Positions 45,878-58,192 of a DNA stretch of 64,000 nt are shown in pieces. The stretch covers positions 552,501 to 616,500 of the forward strand of contig NZ_JAPPRC010000004.1 in assembly GCF_026672425.1 (NCBI RefSeq), written 5' to 3'. The position numbers and the translations under genes were made by a program. The number at the start of each line of letters is the position of its first letter. Position 1 is the first letter of the stretch. Under the pieces are notes generated by a model that worked only from the letters and a program-made list of their open reading frames with translations, did not search any database and was not told the DNA's origin. This stretch comes from Pannonibacter sp. SL95. GTDB taxonomy: Bacteria > Pseudomonadota > Alphaproteobacteria > Rhizobiales > Stappiaceae.

Positions 45878-46720
45878 ATGTCCCGGTTCAAGCCGCTCGA
45901 TCACCTGATCCTCATGCTGGGGGCCTTCGTCATGATCGCCCCGGTGGTGATGGCCTTCCTCACGTCCACCCACTCCGCCGTCGAGATCCACCAGAACGGA
46001 CTGATGCTGTCCCTGGGCGACGAGTTCCTGTCGACCTATGGCAAGGTCCTGACTCACAAGGGCGGGTTCACCGGCCAGGTCACCGGCATGACCATGCTGA
46101 TGAACTCGTTGATCCTTGGCGTCGGCTTTGCCGTGGGCAAGATCATCCTGTCGATGCTTGCCGCCTATGCGCTGGTCTATTTCCGGATGCCACTGGCGAG
46201 CCTGTTCTTCTGGATCATCTTCACCACGCTGCTGCTGCCGCTCGAAGTGCGCATCCTGCCCTCCTATGAGGTGGTTCAGGGGCTCGGTATGCTGAACAGC
46301 TATTCCGGCCTGATCGTGCCGCTGCTGGCCTCGGCGACCGGCACCTTTTATTTCCGCCAGTTCTTCCGCTCCGTGCCGGAGGAGCTGGTCGAGGCTGCCC
46401 GCATCGATGGCGCCGGGCCGGTCCGGTTCTTCCTCGACATCCTGGTGCCGATCTCGCGCACGATGATCGCGGCGATCTTCATCATCATGTTCGTCTACGG
46501 CTGGAACCAGTACCTCTGGCCGACGCTGATGACCAATGACGAGGGCTATTACACCCTGGTGCGCGGCATCAAGACGATCCTGCTCGCCTGGATCGGTTCC
46601 AACATCCCCGAGTACAACGAGGCCTTCGCCCTGACGATCCTGGCCATGCTGCCACCCGTGCTCATCGTGGTGGTGTTCCAGAGCTGGTTCATCAAGGGCC
46701 TGACCGAAAGCGACAAGTGA
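45878..46720 (+). CDS. UgpE-like ABC transporter permease (second system)
   Basis: MalG-type membrane subunit of 280 residues: LDHLILMLGAFVMIAPVVMA, AAYALVYFRMPLASLFFWII, EAA loop EAARIDGAGPVRFFLDILVP, and [20 protein letters not shown]. Its EAA loop is canonical, unlike the partner permease. GAGGAGAG-type site before the ATG; it is 9 bases upstream of the second ugpC. Confidence 0.93.
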   Translation: MSRFKPLDHLILMLGAFVMIAPVVMAFLTSTHSAVEIHQNGLMLSLGDEFLSTYGKVLTHKGGFTGQVTGMTMLMNSLILGVGFAVGKIILSMLAAYALVYFRMPLASLFFWIIFTTLLLPLEVRILPSYEVVQGLGMLNSYSGLIVPLLASATGTFYFRQFFRSVPEELVEAARIDGAGPVRFFLDILVPISRTMIAAIFIIMFVYGWNQYLWPTLMTNDEGYYTLVRGIKTILLAWIGSNIPEYNEAFALTILAMLPPVLIVVVFQSWFIKGLTESDK

Positions 46721-46729
46721 GCGACTGCG

Positions 46730-47860
<1,131 letters not shown>

Positions 47861-47903
47861 ACGCGGGGAGGCAGAAACCAGAACCGCCTGAATGACACTC
47901 ACG

Positions 47904-47942
47904 CCCCGGCCGCGACCCTTCGCGCGCGCCGGGGTTTCTTCT
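47904..47942 (+). terminator. Rho-independent terminator of the second ugp operon
   Basis: CCCCGGC (47904-47910) and GCCGGGG (47928-47934) form a stem followed by TTTCTTCTT, about 45 bases after ugpC. A second hairpin, GCCGGC-ATTTTCATTT-GCCGGC with a following TAATTTTTCC, lies near 47980-48010. Confidence 0.8.
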
Positions 47943-48092
47943 TGGGCGATGGCGCTGCCATCGCCGCAAATGAACAGCCGGCATTTTCATTTGCCGGCGT
48001 AATTTTTCCGTGTGCGACATGCATCTGTCCGAACACGACATTTTCCGGTGCGACACTTAACCTGGCCGCATTCCTGGCGTAGTCGTCGGGCG

Positions 48093-48114
48093 TGATGTGA
48101 CGGTTTGATGACGT
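48093..48114 (-). promoter_or_regulatory. Possible Pho-box-like repeats in reverse orientation
   Basis: On the minus strand ACGTCATCAAA is followed by CCGTCACATCA, an 11-base period resembling CTGTCAT-N4 units. They lie 33-54 bases upstream of the Na+/phosphate transporter ATG but point away from it, which lowers confidence. Confidence 0.3.
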
Positions 48115-48146
48115 TCAGCGGTCTGGACGCGCACCGGAGGGCGACC

Positions 48147-49838
48147 ATGCACCCACTCCTGCTTCTGCTGCATCTGGCCGCTGCGGTCATGCTGCTTCTC
48201 TGGGCTGTGCGCATGGTGCGCACCGGCATGGAGCGGGCCTATGGCGCCGCCTTGCGCGATGGCCTGCGCAAGGCGCAAGGCGGCGCTGCCGGCATGGCGC
48301 TGGCCGGGGCGGTGCTGGCGGTGCTGCTGCAGAGTTCCACCGCCGTCGGCCTGCTCGCCGCCGGGTTTGCTGCGACAGGTCTGCTTGGCGGCGCGGCGGG
48401 GCTTGCGGCGCTGATCGGTGCGGATGTCGGGTCGGCGCTGGTGGTTCGGATCCTGTCGATGGATCTGTCTGCCCTCATCCCGGTGCTGATCCTTGTTGGC
48501 TGCGTGCTGTTCCTGAAATTCGAAGGCCGGCAGCCGCGGCAGTTCGGCCGCATCGTGCTTGGCATCGGCTTCGTGCTCCTGTCGCTGCAAATGATTGGCG
48601 AGGCGACCGCGCCGCTGCGGCAGAGCCAGGTGCTGCCGGCGGTGATCGGGTACCTGCAGGGCGATGCCCTGACCGCCTTCGCGCTGATCGCCCTCCTGAC
48701 CTTCGGACTGCATTCGTCTGTTGCCATGATCCTGCTGCTGGCGACCCTGGCAGGCGCGGGCGTGCTCCCGCTTGATGCTGCGCTGCCGATGGTGCTGGGG
48801 GCCAATCTGGGCGCCGGGTTCATCGCCGTCTGGCTGACCCGCGACATGGCGCCGGCGGCGCGCAGCATTCCGCTGGGCAATCTTCTTGTCCGGGCGCTGG
48901 CGGCGTTGGGCGGACTGGTCCTGCTCGCCCTCGTTCCGGTCAATCCGGACTGGCTGGGGACGGGCGGTGCGGCGCAACTGGTCAACGCGCATCTTGCTTT
49001 CAATGGCCTGCTGGCGCTCGCAGCGCTTCCGTTCGTGCGTCCGGTGTACCGTCTTGCCGAACGGTTGCTGAAAGAAAAGCCCGTGCCCGAAGTCCTGGCC
49101 AGCCAGCGGCCACAAAGTGCCCTCGACCGATCGACGCTGGCGCTGCCGGGCCTCGCACTCGCCTCCGCCAAGCGGGAACTGCTGCTGATGGGCGAAACTG
49201 TCGAGCAGATGTTCCGTCCCGTGATGGACCTGATGGCCGGAGCCGACGGCGAGCGCATCGGCGCCGTGCGCGACCTCGATACAGAGGTCAACCGCCGCCA
49301 CCGCGACATCAAGCTGTTCATTGCCGAGATGACACGTGGCAAGCTGAGCGAGGACGAGGCGCGGCGCGGGCTTGAGCTCACCGACGTGGCCATCAACATG
49401 GAGCACATCGGCGACATCATCGCCAAGACCCTGCTGCCGCTTGCCGACGAGAAGAATCGCCTGCGCCTGAGTTTCTCGGATGAAGGCTGGGCGGAAATGC
49501 TGCGGCTGCATGCCCGGGTTCTGGCCAATCTGCAGATGGCGATGAATGTGCTGATTTCAGGCGACACCCAGTCCGCGCAACAGTTGATGCGCGAGAAAGA
49601 GGCCATGCGCCAGCTCGAGCGCGACAGCCATGCCCGGCACCTGAAGCGGCTTCAGACCGGCAACGCTGACAGCATCGCCACCTCGAACATGCATCTGGAG
49701 GTCGTACGGGCGTTCAAGGAGATCAATTCCCTGCTGGTGACCGTCGCGCACCCGATCCTCGAGGAACAGGGGCTGATGCTCAAGAGCCGGCTGGCGGAAC
49801 CCGGCCAGGAGACAGCGGAGGCGCTGCGCCTCGCCTGA
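48147..49838 (+). CDS. Na+/phosphate cotransporter family protein with PhoU-like C-terminus
   Basis: A 563-residue NptA/YjbB-type protein. About nine helices carry the two Na/Pi repeats: LLQSSTAVGLLAAGFAATGL with the QSST motif, and the second FGLHSSVAMILLLATLAGAG, where the motif is HSSV. The C-terminal cytoplasmic PhoU-like helical domain runs from about 345 (EQMFRPVMDLM, EVNRRHRDIKLFIAEMTRG, DVAINMEHIGDIIAKTLLP). CCGGAGG precedes the ATG at 48147; a longer frame from 48105 is unlikely. The YjbB branch exports phosphate in E. coli; direction here is uncertain. Its place beside two Ugp operons suggests a shared role in phosphate balance. Confidence 0.9.
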   Translation: MHPLLLLLHLAAAVMLLLWAVRMVRTGMERAYGAALRDGLRKAQGGAAGMALAGAVLAVLLQSSTAVGLLAAGFAATGLLGGAAGLAALIGADVGSALVVRILSMDLSALIPVLILVGCVLFLKFEGRQPRQFGRIVLGIGFVLLSLQMIGEATAPLRQSQVLPAVIGYLQGDALTAFALIALLTFGLHSSVAMILLLATLAGAGVLPLDAALPMVLGANLGAGFIAVWLTRDMAPAARSIPLGNLLVRALAALGGLVLLALVPVNPDWLGTGGAAQLVNAHLAFNGLLALAALPFVRPVYRLAERLLKEKPVPEVLASQRPQSALDRSTLALPGLALASAKRELLLMGETVEQMFRPVMDLMAGADGERIGAVRDLDTEVNRRHRDIKLFIAEMTRGKLSEDEARRGLELTDVAINMEHIGDIIAKTLLPLADEKNRLRLSFSDEGWAEMLRLHARVLANLQMAMNVLISGDTQSAQQLMREKEAMRQLERDSHARHLKRLQTGNADSIATSNMHLEVVRAFKEINSLLVTVAHPILEEQGLMLKSRLAEPGQETAEALRLA

Positions 49839-49865
49839 GGCGCGCGCGGCGCCGCAAGATGAGGA

Positions 49866-50219
49866 TCAGTCCGGCAGTCGAATGACGAACAGCTTGCGTG
49901 TCGTCTCGACGACCTCCCAGACGCCGGAAAAGCCCGGCTCGATGATGAAGCTGTCACCGGCCTTGAGGTCCCGGACAGTGCCGCTGGCGTCGGTCAGGCG
50001 CGAGTGGCCACTGAGGATCGAGCAGAATTCCCACTCGTCATAGGACACGCGCCACGCCCCCGGTGTGGACTGCCAGACGCCGGTGAACTGGCGGTCATTG
50101 TCCCGCGTCTCGACCAGCCACGTGGTGAACTGCGGCGAGCCCGACACGATCTTCTCCGGCGCCGGTGTGTCCGTTTCGGCTGTGAGGCGGTCAAGGTCGA
50201 AGGGAAGGAAGTGCTGCAT
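49866..50219 (-). CDS. Cupin domain-containing protein (DUF861 / EutQ-like)
   Basis: A 117-residue single-domain cupin, start at the ATG at 50219. The core shows WRVSYDEWEFCSILSGHSRL and LKAGDSFIIEPGFSGVWEVV, typical of the DUF861/(S)-ureidoglycine aminohydrolase-like cupins. The metal-binding His of classical motif 1 is largely replaced (YDEWEFC), so a catalytic role is doubtful. It is convergent with the Na+/phosphate transporter gene. An open extension upstream runs into a CCGCAT tandem repeat and is not coding. Confidence 0.85.
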   Translation of the reverse strand: MQHFLPFDLDRLTAETDTPAPEKIVSGSPQFTTWLVETRDNDRQFTGVWQSTPGAWRVSYDEWEFCSILSGHSRLTDASGTVRDLKAGDSFIIEPGFSGVWEVVETTRKLFVIRLPD

Positions 50220-50300
50220 GGGATTGTCCTGAACAGGTCGACCGTTCACTTTGCAACGCTTGGCCGGATGTTGCAAATGCGCCCGTGACCAGCGGTGGTA

Positions 50301-50324
50301 CCGCATCCGCATCCGCATCCGCAT
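50301..50324. repeat. Tandem hexanucleotide repeat (CCGCAT)x4
   Basis: Four perfect copies of CCGCAT in the gap between the cupin gene and tRNA-Ala. It is non-coding as far as can be seen and too short to imply function. Confidence 0.85.
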
Positions 50325-50415
50325 TTGGCGTTAGCCGTCGACGCGACATGGGGGCCGGAGACCAAGCCAGCCAGGCAAGGGTTGACTTGCGGTGATCGCT
50401 GAATCCCAAAAACCA

Positions 50416-50447
50416 AAAAGGCAGGTTCGAAATCGAACCTGCCTTTT
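50416..50447 (-). terminator. Terminator downstream of tRNA-Ala
   Basis: AAAAGGCAGGTTCGA and TCGAACCTGCCTTTT form a near-perfect 14-15-bp stem; on the minus strand it runs into CCTTTTTGGTTTTT. It begins 4 bases after the tRNA CCA end. Confidence 0.9.
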
Positions 50448-50450
50448 AAG

Positions 50451-50526
<76 letters not shown>

Positions 50527-50674
50527 GTATCTCGTCGGCCGGCTTGGGCAACCGGCATCTTGTGGAGCTGGCTTATAGAGGGGGTATCCGGATTGATCAA
50601 GAGCTTATTCGAAGTTTTTTCTTCACAGCCCTGTGGACAATCCGGAAGCACCTCAGCCACCCCCGGCTAACCGC

Positions 50675-51058
50675 TTAACGGTCTGTATCGTCATCGATTT
50701 CCAGAACAATACCCGGAACGGACTCGTCTTCTTCGTCCTCGACGTCGATGAAGACATCATCCACGGCGTCGTCGCCGATGTCAGCTTCTTCATCCTCTTC
50801 GAGATCCGGGACAACATCGCCCTCGACCTCGGCATCGGCCTCTTCCAGCGTGACCAGCTCGGGAGCGACCAGATCCTCTTCTTCTTCCTCGTCGTCTTCC
50901 TGAGCGACGATGCGCGAGGCCTTGGCAGCGCGCGAGCTCGACACGACGTCGAACAGGGTGCCGCACTTCGGGCAAGTGATCGGGTTGCGGTTCAGGTCGT
51001 AATATTTGGCGCCGCAGCCAGGGCACAGACGCTTTGTACCAAGTTCAGGTTTTGCCAC
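50675..51058 (-). CDS. FYDLN acid family protein (TIGR02300)
   Basis: A 127-residue protein with an N-terminal zinc-ribbon-like region, GTKRLCPGCGAKYYDLNRNP and ITCPKCGTLFD (two CxxC pairs and the YDLN signature). A very acidic tail (EDDEEEEEDLVAPEL onward) follows. This family is restricted to alphaproteobacteria and has no known function. It is transcribed divergently from aroA, a common neighbour. Confidence 0.92.
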   Translation of the reverse strand: MAKPELGTKRLCPGCGAKYYDLNRNPITCPKCGTLFDVVSSSRAAKASRIVAQEDDEEEEEDLVAPELVTLEEADAEVEGDVVPDLEEDEEADIGDDAVDDVFIDVEDEEDESVPGIVLEIDDDTDR

Positions 51059-51259
51059 CGTGCTTACCCTTTGTTCGAGCTTGAGGGGTTTCAGAGTGCC
51101 CTCGCCGGAGTGCGCGGCCCATATCGTCGGCGCGTCGCTCTGTCAAAGGCTAAATGATCGGTCACGTTCTCTGAAGCATTCTCAGGCGGCGTACAAGCAA
51201 AAATTCGAGCTGGCCGCCTGCTGTTTGATGACGGACCGGTGCCCCCGTGATAGGAGTGA

Positions 51260-53274
<2,015 letters not shown>

Positions 53275-53646
53275 GCGATTGCCGCAATCGACGCCGTCTT
53301 GACGGCCTGCCAGACCGGTAGAGATCCGGGTGGCGGGACGATCTGGTTTCAAAACCAGCATTCGGCCTTGCGACCAGCTGATGCACCGCCTGCGGATGTC
53401 TGTCAGCGTGAGTGTCTCGGGGAGCGCGCCAACCCTGGTGGTTGGCCGGCACAAGATTTTCAAGACGAGCAAAACCGCACGTCTTTACTGGAAGACCCGG
53501 ATCCTCCGGCTTCCGCCCGCCGGCCCATTCCGTCTGCGCTTTGCAGGCTGGATGGCTGGAGCCAGAAACCGGCTCCCGGGAGGTGAAGGATCCGAAACAC
53601 AACACCAACCCGCCGGCGCCCGCCAGAAATGGCACCAGGAGATTTT
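53275..53646 (+). other. 372-base non-coding gap upstream of rpsA (probable leader)
   Basis: No open frame here has a good ribosome binding site plus conserved features. Small hairpins are visible (CTGGTTT/AAACCAG near 53343-53360; GAGCC/GGCTC near 53559-53577). It probably carries the rpsA promoter and a long leader; S1 is known to autoregulate its own mRNA in gammaproteobacteria. Confidence 0.45.
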
Positions 53647-55344
53647 ATGAGCGAACTGAACCCCTCCACCGCGGATTTTGCGGCCCTTCTGAACGAGTCC
53701 TTTGCCTCGAACGACCTCTATGAAGGTTCGGTCGTCAAGGGCCTCATCGTTGCCATCGAGAAGGACCTGGCCGTCATCGACGTCGGCCTGAAGGTGGAAG
53801 GCCGCGTGCCGCTGAAGGAATTCGGCGTCAAGGGCCGTGATGGCGACCTGAAGGTCGGCGACGAGGTCGAGGTTTACCTGGAGCGCGTCGAGAACGCCCT
53901 CGGTGAAGCTGTCCTGTCGCGCGAGAAGGCTCGCCGCGAAGAGAGCTGGGTCCGCCTTGAAGTCTCCTTCGAGAAGGGCGACAAGGTTACCGGCCAGATC
54001 TTCAACCAGGTCAAGGGCGGCTTCACCGTTGATCTCGACGGCGCCGTGGCCTTCCTGCCGCGTTCGCAGGTCGACATCCGTCCGGTGCGCGATGTCACCC
54101 CGCTGATGCACACCCCGCAGCCGTTCCAGATCCTCAAGATGGACAAGCGCCGCGGCAACATCGTGGTCTCGCGCCGCGTCGTTCTGGAAGAAACCCGCGC
54201 CGAACAGCGTTCGGAACTGGTCCAGAGCCTCGAGGAAGGCCAGACCGTGGAAGGCGTGGTCAAGAACATCACCGACTACGGTGCGTTCGTCGACCTCGGC
54301 GGCATCGACGGCCTGCTGCACGTCACCGACATCGCGTGGCGCCGCATCAACCATCCGTCGGAAGTGCTGTCCATCGGCCAGACCGTCCGCGTCCAGATCA
54401 TCCGCGTCAACCAGGACACGCACCGCATCAGCCTCGGCATGAAGCAGCTTGAGACTGATCCGTGGGATGGCATCGAAGCCAAGTACCCGATCAACGCCAA
54501 GTTCTCGGGCCGCGTGACCAACATCACCGACTACGGCGCATTCGTCGAACTGGAGCCGGGCATCGAAGGCCTGATCCACGTTTCCGAAATGTCCTGGACC
54601 AAGAAGAACGTCCATCCGGGCAAGATCGTTTCGACCTCGCAGGAAGTCGACGTCATGGTCCTGGAAGTCGATCCGGTCAAGCGCCGCATCTCGCTGGGCC
54701 TCAAGCAGACCCTGCAGAACCCGTGGGATGCTTTCGCTGAGCGCTTCCCGGTCAACACGGAAGTCGAAGGCGAAGTCAAGAACAAGACCGAATTCGGTCT
54801 GTTCATCGGCCTCGACGGCGACGTGGACGGCATGGTGCACCTGTCCGACCTCGACTGGAACCGTCCGGGCGAGCAGGTCATCGAAGAGTACAAGAAGGGC
54901 GATGTCGTCAAGGCCGTGGTTCTTGACGTCGACGTGGAGAAGGAGCGCATTTCGCTCGGCATCAAGCAGCTCGGCGGTGATCCGTTCGAGTCCGCAGCAG
55001 CCGGTGAAGTCCGCAAGAACGCCATCGTCACCTGCGAAGTCATCGAGGTGAAGGAAGGCGGCCTGGAAGTTAAGCTCGCAGACAGCGACCTGACCTCCTT
55101 CATCCGTCGCGCCGACCTGTCCCGTGACCGCGCTGAACAGCGTCCGGAGCGCTTCTCGGTTGGCGAGAAGATCGACGCACGCATCACCCAGTTCGACAAG
55201 AAGACCCGTCGCGTCTCCGTCTCGATCAAGGCGCTGGAAATCGCCGAAGAGAAGGAAGCGGTTGCACAGTACGGTTCGTCCGACTCGGGCGCTTCGCTGG
55301 GCGACATCCTGGGCGCAGCCCTGAAGGCCCGCGACGAGGACTAA
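53647..55344 (+). CDS. rpsA: 30S ribosomal protein bS1
   Basis: bS1 binds mRNA leaders and helps load them on the 30S subunit. The 565-residue product from the ATG at 53647 (CAGGAGA upstream) contains six S1 repeats. Recurring cores are GAFVDLGGIDGLLHVTDIAW, GAFVELEPGIEGLIHVSEMS and FGLFIGLDGDVDGMVHLSDL. The fifth and sixth repeats are more degenerate, and the tail is SGASLGDILGAALKARDED. Length and repeat number are normal for alphaproteobacteria. Confidence 0.97.
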   Translation: MSELNPSTADFAALLNESFASNDLYEGSVVKGLIVAIEKDLAVIDVGLKVEGRVPLKEFGVKGRDGDLKVGDEVEVYLERVENALGEAVLSREKARREESWVRLEVSFEKGDKVTGQIFNQVKGGFTVDLDGAVAFLPRSQVDIRPVRDVTPLMHTPQPFQILKMDKRRGNIVVSRRVVLEETRAEQRSELVQSLEEGQTVEGVVKNITDYGAFVDLGGIDGLLHVTDIAWRRINHPSEVLSIGQTVRVQIIRVNQDTHRISLGMKQLETDPWDGIEAKYPINAKFSGRVTNITDYGAFVELEPGIEGLIHVSEMSWTKKNVHPGKIVSTSQEVDVMVLEVDPVKRRISLGLKQTLQNPWDAFAERFPVNTEVEGEVKNKTEFGLFIGLDGDVDGMVHLSDLDWNRPGEQVIEEYKKGDVVKAVVLDVDVEKERISLGIKQLGGDPFESAAAGEVRKNAIVTCEVIEVKEGGLEVKLADSDLTSFIRRADLSRDRAEQRPERFSVGEKIDARITQFDKKTRRVSVSIKALEIAEEKEAVAQYGSSDSGASLGDILGAALKARDED

Positions 55345-55380
55345 TCCTCCCGCACGGCTTTCCAGCCTGAAACAAGAAAA

Positions 55381-55412
55381 CGGCCCGGGTGCAAACCCGG
55401 GCCGTTTTTCCT
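55381..55412 (+). terminator. Rho-independent terminator of rpsA
   Basis: CGGCCCGGGT and ACCCGGGCCG form a 10-bp perfect stem followed by TTTTTCCTTT, about 37 bases after the stop. Confidence 0.93.
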
Positions 55413-55441
55413 TTATGTAGGTTGCCGACATTCCCCGTCCG

Positions 55442-56347
55442 TTAGCTGCGCGTGCCACGATGCTCGTGGAGGACGTCGGCGGCGAAGTCGATGAAGGCGC
55501 GGACTTTCGGGGGGACGTGGCGGCGGGAGGGGTAGAGGGCGTTGACGACCACATCGGGGGCCGTCCAATCAGCCATCACCTGGACGAGACGCCCTGCGGC
55601 GAGGTCCCCGGCGACATAGGCGCGCGGGATCAGGCTGAGGCCGAAGCCGGCGCGCAAGGCGTCGCGGACGGCAAGGCTGGATGACACCTGATAGCGGCCG
55701 CGCACCTTCTGGCTCACCGTTTCACCGCCACGCTGGAATGTCCATTCGTCGGCATGGCCGGACAGGGAGAAGCGGACACATTCGTGCTCCGAGAGGTCCT
55801 GCGGCGCTGCAGGCGTTCCCTTGCGGGCGAGATAGGCAGGAGCGGCGCACAGCACGTGGCACAAGGCCCCGACCTTGCGGGTTACAAGCGTCGTGTCGTC
55901 CAGCCTTTGCCCGCCGCGCAGGGCAAGGTCGAAACCATCGCGGACAAGATCGACGCGGCGGTCGTTGAGATCCAGATCGAGGCTGATCTTCGGGTAGCGG
56001 TCGAGAAATTCCGGGATCCGTTCTGTCAGCAGGACAAGACTTGAGGTCATCGGGGCGCTGACGCGCAGCAGGCCGGATGGTTCGGCATTGAGGCTGGCCA
56101 GCTGGTCCCGGGCCTCGTCGAGATCGGAGAGCGCCCGGCGAACCTGTTCGAGATAGAGCGTACCAGCTTCCGTCAGGCTGAGCTTGCGGGTTGTTCTGTT
56201 CAGGAGCCGTGTCCCCAATCCCGCTTCCAGCTCGCCAATTGCCTTGCTGACGGCTGCCGGTGACAGGCCAGCCGTCCGCGCTGCGGCAGCGAAACTGCCC
56301 TGATCGGCAATGGTGCGGAACAACCGCAAGGCGGAGAGTGTTTCCAT
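55442..56347 (-). CDS. LysR family transcriptional regulator
   Basis: A 301-residue LysR protein of the CrgA-like branch. The N-terminal HTH reads LRLFRTIADQGSFAAAARTA with SPAAVSKAIGELEAGLGTRL and LLNRTTRKLSLTEAG. The effector domain (LRVSAPMTSSLVLLTERIPE ... GFGLSLIPRAYVAGDLAAGR) is complete. The ATG at 56347 is used; an in-frame GTG at 56365 is possible. It is divergent from a nitroreductase gene 125 bases away, which it may control. Confidence 0.92.
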   Translation of the reverse strand: METLSALRLFRTIADQGSFAAAARTAGLSPAAVSKAIGELEAGLGTRLLNRTTRKLSLTEAGTLYLEQVRRALSDLDEARDQLASLNAEPSGLLRVSAPMTSSLVLLTERIPEFLDRYPKISLDLDLNDRRVDLVRDGFDLALRGGQRLDDTTLVTRKVGALCHVLCAAPAYLARKGTPAAPQDLSEHECVRFSLSGHADEWTFQRGGETVSQKVRGRYQVSSSLAVRDALRAGFGLSLIPRAYVAGDLAAGRLVQVMADWTAPDVVVNALYPSRRHVPPKVRAFIDFAADVLHEHRGTRS

Positions 56348-56472
56348 GGGTGGTTGATTATTCACTTCAGGTTATGAGTGAAGCGAGAATAGCAGGAATT
56401 ATCATCTCCGGACATGGCGTCTATCTCTGTTGGCACGGGCTCACGCCGCGAGCCGTACCAAGGATAAACGCC

Positions 56473-57099
56473 ATGCAGATCCATACCCCGGTCCTGATCG
56501 AGGCCATCGAAGCCCGGTCGTCGGTCAATTTCTTCCAGCCCGGACAGACCCTGTCCGATCGGGCAATCCTGCGCCTCGTCGATCTTGCCACGCGGGCACC
56601 TTCGGCGTTCAATCTGCAGAACTGGCGTTTCGTGGCCGTTCGTTCGCCTGAGCAGAAGGCGAAGTTGCGGGCTCTGGCGTCCGGCCAGGCAAAGGTCGAG
56701 GACGCTGCCGTCACTTTCATCCTGTGCGGTCAGCACCCGCGTCAGGGCTCGCTGCCGTCCCTGCTTGCGCCGAGCGTCGAAGCCGGATACATGCCAGCAG
56801 CGCTCGCAGCGGACCTTTCGGCTGCTGCCGACGCGTTCTATGGGGGCAATGTTCAGTTGTCCCGCGACGAGGCCATCCGGTCCGCGAGCCTCGCCGGAGC
56901 ATTCCTGTTGATCGCTGCCGAGGCGCACGGACTGGGCGCCTGCCCGATGGTGGGCTTTGATGCAGACGGTGTGGCCGAGGCCTTCGGTCTCGGCGAGGAT
57001 GAGGTTCCGGTGATGCTGGTTGCTGTCGGCCCTGCAGCTGATGGAAACTGGCCGCAAAAGCCTCGCCTTGCTCCCACATCGATTGCAAAGCTCGTCTAA
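56473..57099 (+). CDS. Nitroreductase family protein
   Basis: A 208-residue FMN-dependent NAD(P)H oxidoreductase of the nitroreductase fold. IEARSSVNFFQPGQTLSDRA is followed by LATRAPSAFNLQNWRFVAVR (FMN-binding), the central SLAGAFLLIAAEAHGLGACP, and EAFGLGEDEVPVMLVAVGPA near the end. The start at ATG 56473 follows AAGGATAA. Substrate unknown. The divergent LysR is a likely regulator. Confidence 0.92.
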   Translation: MQIHTPVLIEAIEARSSVNFFQPGQTLSDRAILRLVDLATRAPSAFNLQNWRFVAVRSPEQKAKLRALASGQAKVEDAAVTFILCGQHPRQGSLPSLLAPSVEAGYMPAALAADLSAAADAFYGGNVQLSRDEAIRSASLAGAFLLIAAEAHGLGACPMVGFDADGVAEAFGLGEDEVPVMLVAVGPAADGNWPQKPRLAPTSIAKLV

Positions 57100-57192
57100 G
57101 GCAATAGTCACGATCCCCGGAGTGCCGCACGGCCACACTGGCGTCTCGCCTCGACCGCCCGCACTCCGGCTTTCTGAACGGACACGAAGCCC

Positions 57193-58149
57193 ATGTACCG
57201 GCTTTCCTTGCTTGTCACCCTGCTCGCCCCGTTGATCTGGGGCAGCAGTTATCTTGTCATCACCGAGTTCCTGCCTCCCGACCGGCCCATGACGCTGGCC
57301 ATGTGGCGGGCGCTGCCGGCAGCATTGCTGCTGCTCCTGATCGTGCGCAAGCTGCCGCGCGGAGCATGGATCTGGCGTGTCACTGTGCTGGGCGCGCTGA
57401 ATTTCACCCTGTTCTGGACCTTGATGAACATCGGCGCCTACCGCCTGCCCGGAGGCGTAGCGGCAACGGTGGGGGCGATCCAGCCGCTGATCGTGCTGGG
57501 TCTGTCGCGGCTGCTGCTGGGTACTCGCCTGACGGCTGTTGCCGCCGCCGCCGCCATGGTCGGCATCTTCGGCGTCGGCCTGCTGACGCTCAAGCCGCAG
57601 GCGGCGCTGGACAGTGTGGGGATTGCCGCCGCGCTTGCCGCTGCCGTGTCGATGGCCTTTGGAACGGTGCTGACGCGCCTGTGGAAGCCGGATGTCTCGG
57701 CTCTGACCTTCACGGCCTGGCAGCTTACTGCCGGTGGACTGCTGCTGGTGCCGCTCGCGCTCTTGACCGAACCGGCACTGCCGCCGCTCACGCTGATCAA
57801 CTGGGTTGCCTTCGCCTATTTCAGCTTCATCGGTGCGGGATTGACCTATCTGCTCTGGTTCCGTGGCATTGCCCTGATGGGGCCGACGGCGGTGGCACCA
57901 GTCGCGCTGCTGTCGCCGGCGATGGCCGTGGTGCTCGGCTGGGTCTGGCTCGACCAGTCGCTGGGCTTCTGGCAGCTCGTCGGCATGGGCTTTGTCATCG
58001 TCAGCGTGCTGGCCGGCCAATGGGCGGGCATGGCGGCCGGAAAGGCATCGGCTGAAAAGAACGCTTCGGCCGAACCGGCACCGGCGGGCGAAGCAACCGG
58101 AAAAGGACAGGCCTTGCCGCCTCAGCCGCAGGCCGCCGGTCCCGCCTGA
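57193..58149 (+). CDS. EamA/DMT family transporter
   Basis: A 318-residue inner-membrane protein with ten predicted helices in two EamA repeats (LLAPLIWGSSYLVITEFLP; VSMAFGTVLTRLWKPDVSAL). Members export amino acids or other metabolites. The last 40 residues are a soluble Ala/Pro-rich tail (KASAEKNASAEPAPAGEATG). It is 43 bases upstream of the glycosyltransferase cluster on the same strand, but a functional link is uncertain. Confidence 0.92.
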   Translation: MYRLSLLVTLLAPLIWGSSYLVITEFLPPDRPMTLAMWRALPAALLLLLIVRKLPRGAWIWRVTVLGALNFTLFWTLMNIGAYRLPGGVAATVGAIQPLIVLGLSRLLLGTRLTAVAAAAAMVGIFGVGLLTLKPQAALDSVGIAAALAAAVSMAFGTVLTRLWKPDVSALTFTAWQLTAGGLLLVPLALLTEPALPPLTLINWVAFAYFSFIGAGLTYLLWFRGIALMGPTAVAPVALLSPAMAVVLGWVWLDQSLGFWQLVGMGFVIVSVLAGQWAGMAAGKASAEKNASAEPAPAGEATGKGQALPPQPQAAGPA

Positions 58150-58192
58150 GCCAAGCGAACCGCTTGCAGCCGCGCACCGCGACGGGTAGTCA

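Noticed and set aside
43510-45891. 793-codon minus-strand frame across the second ugp operon
   Set aside because: Antisense shadow of the binding-protein and permease genes; no ribosome binding site and no recognisable domain.
50301-50324. (CCGCAT)x4 as a phase-variable coding repeat
   Set aside because: It is upstream of the cupin start and a hexamer cannot shift frame. The extended frame has no homology.
53300-53400. A tRNA-like segment with CTGGTTTCAAAACCAG resembling a UCA (selenocysteine) anticodon arm
   Set aside because: The loop is not seven bases, no T-arm with TTCGA or matching acceptor stem can be drawn, and no selenocysteine genes are in the window.
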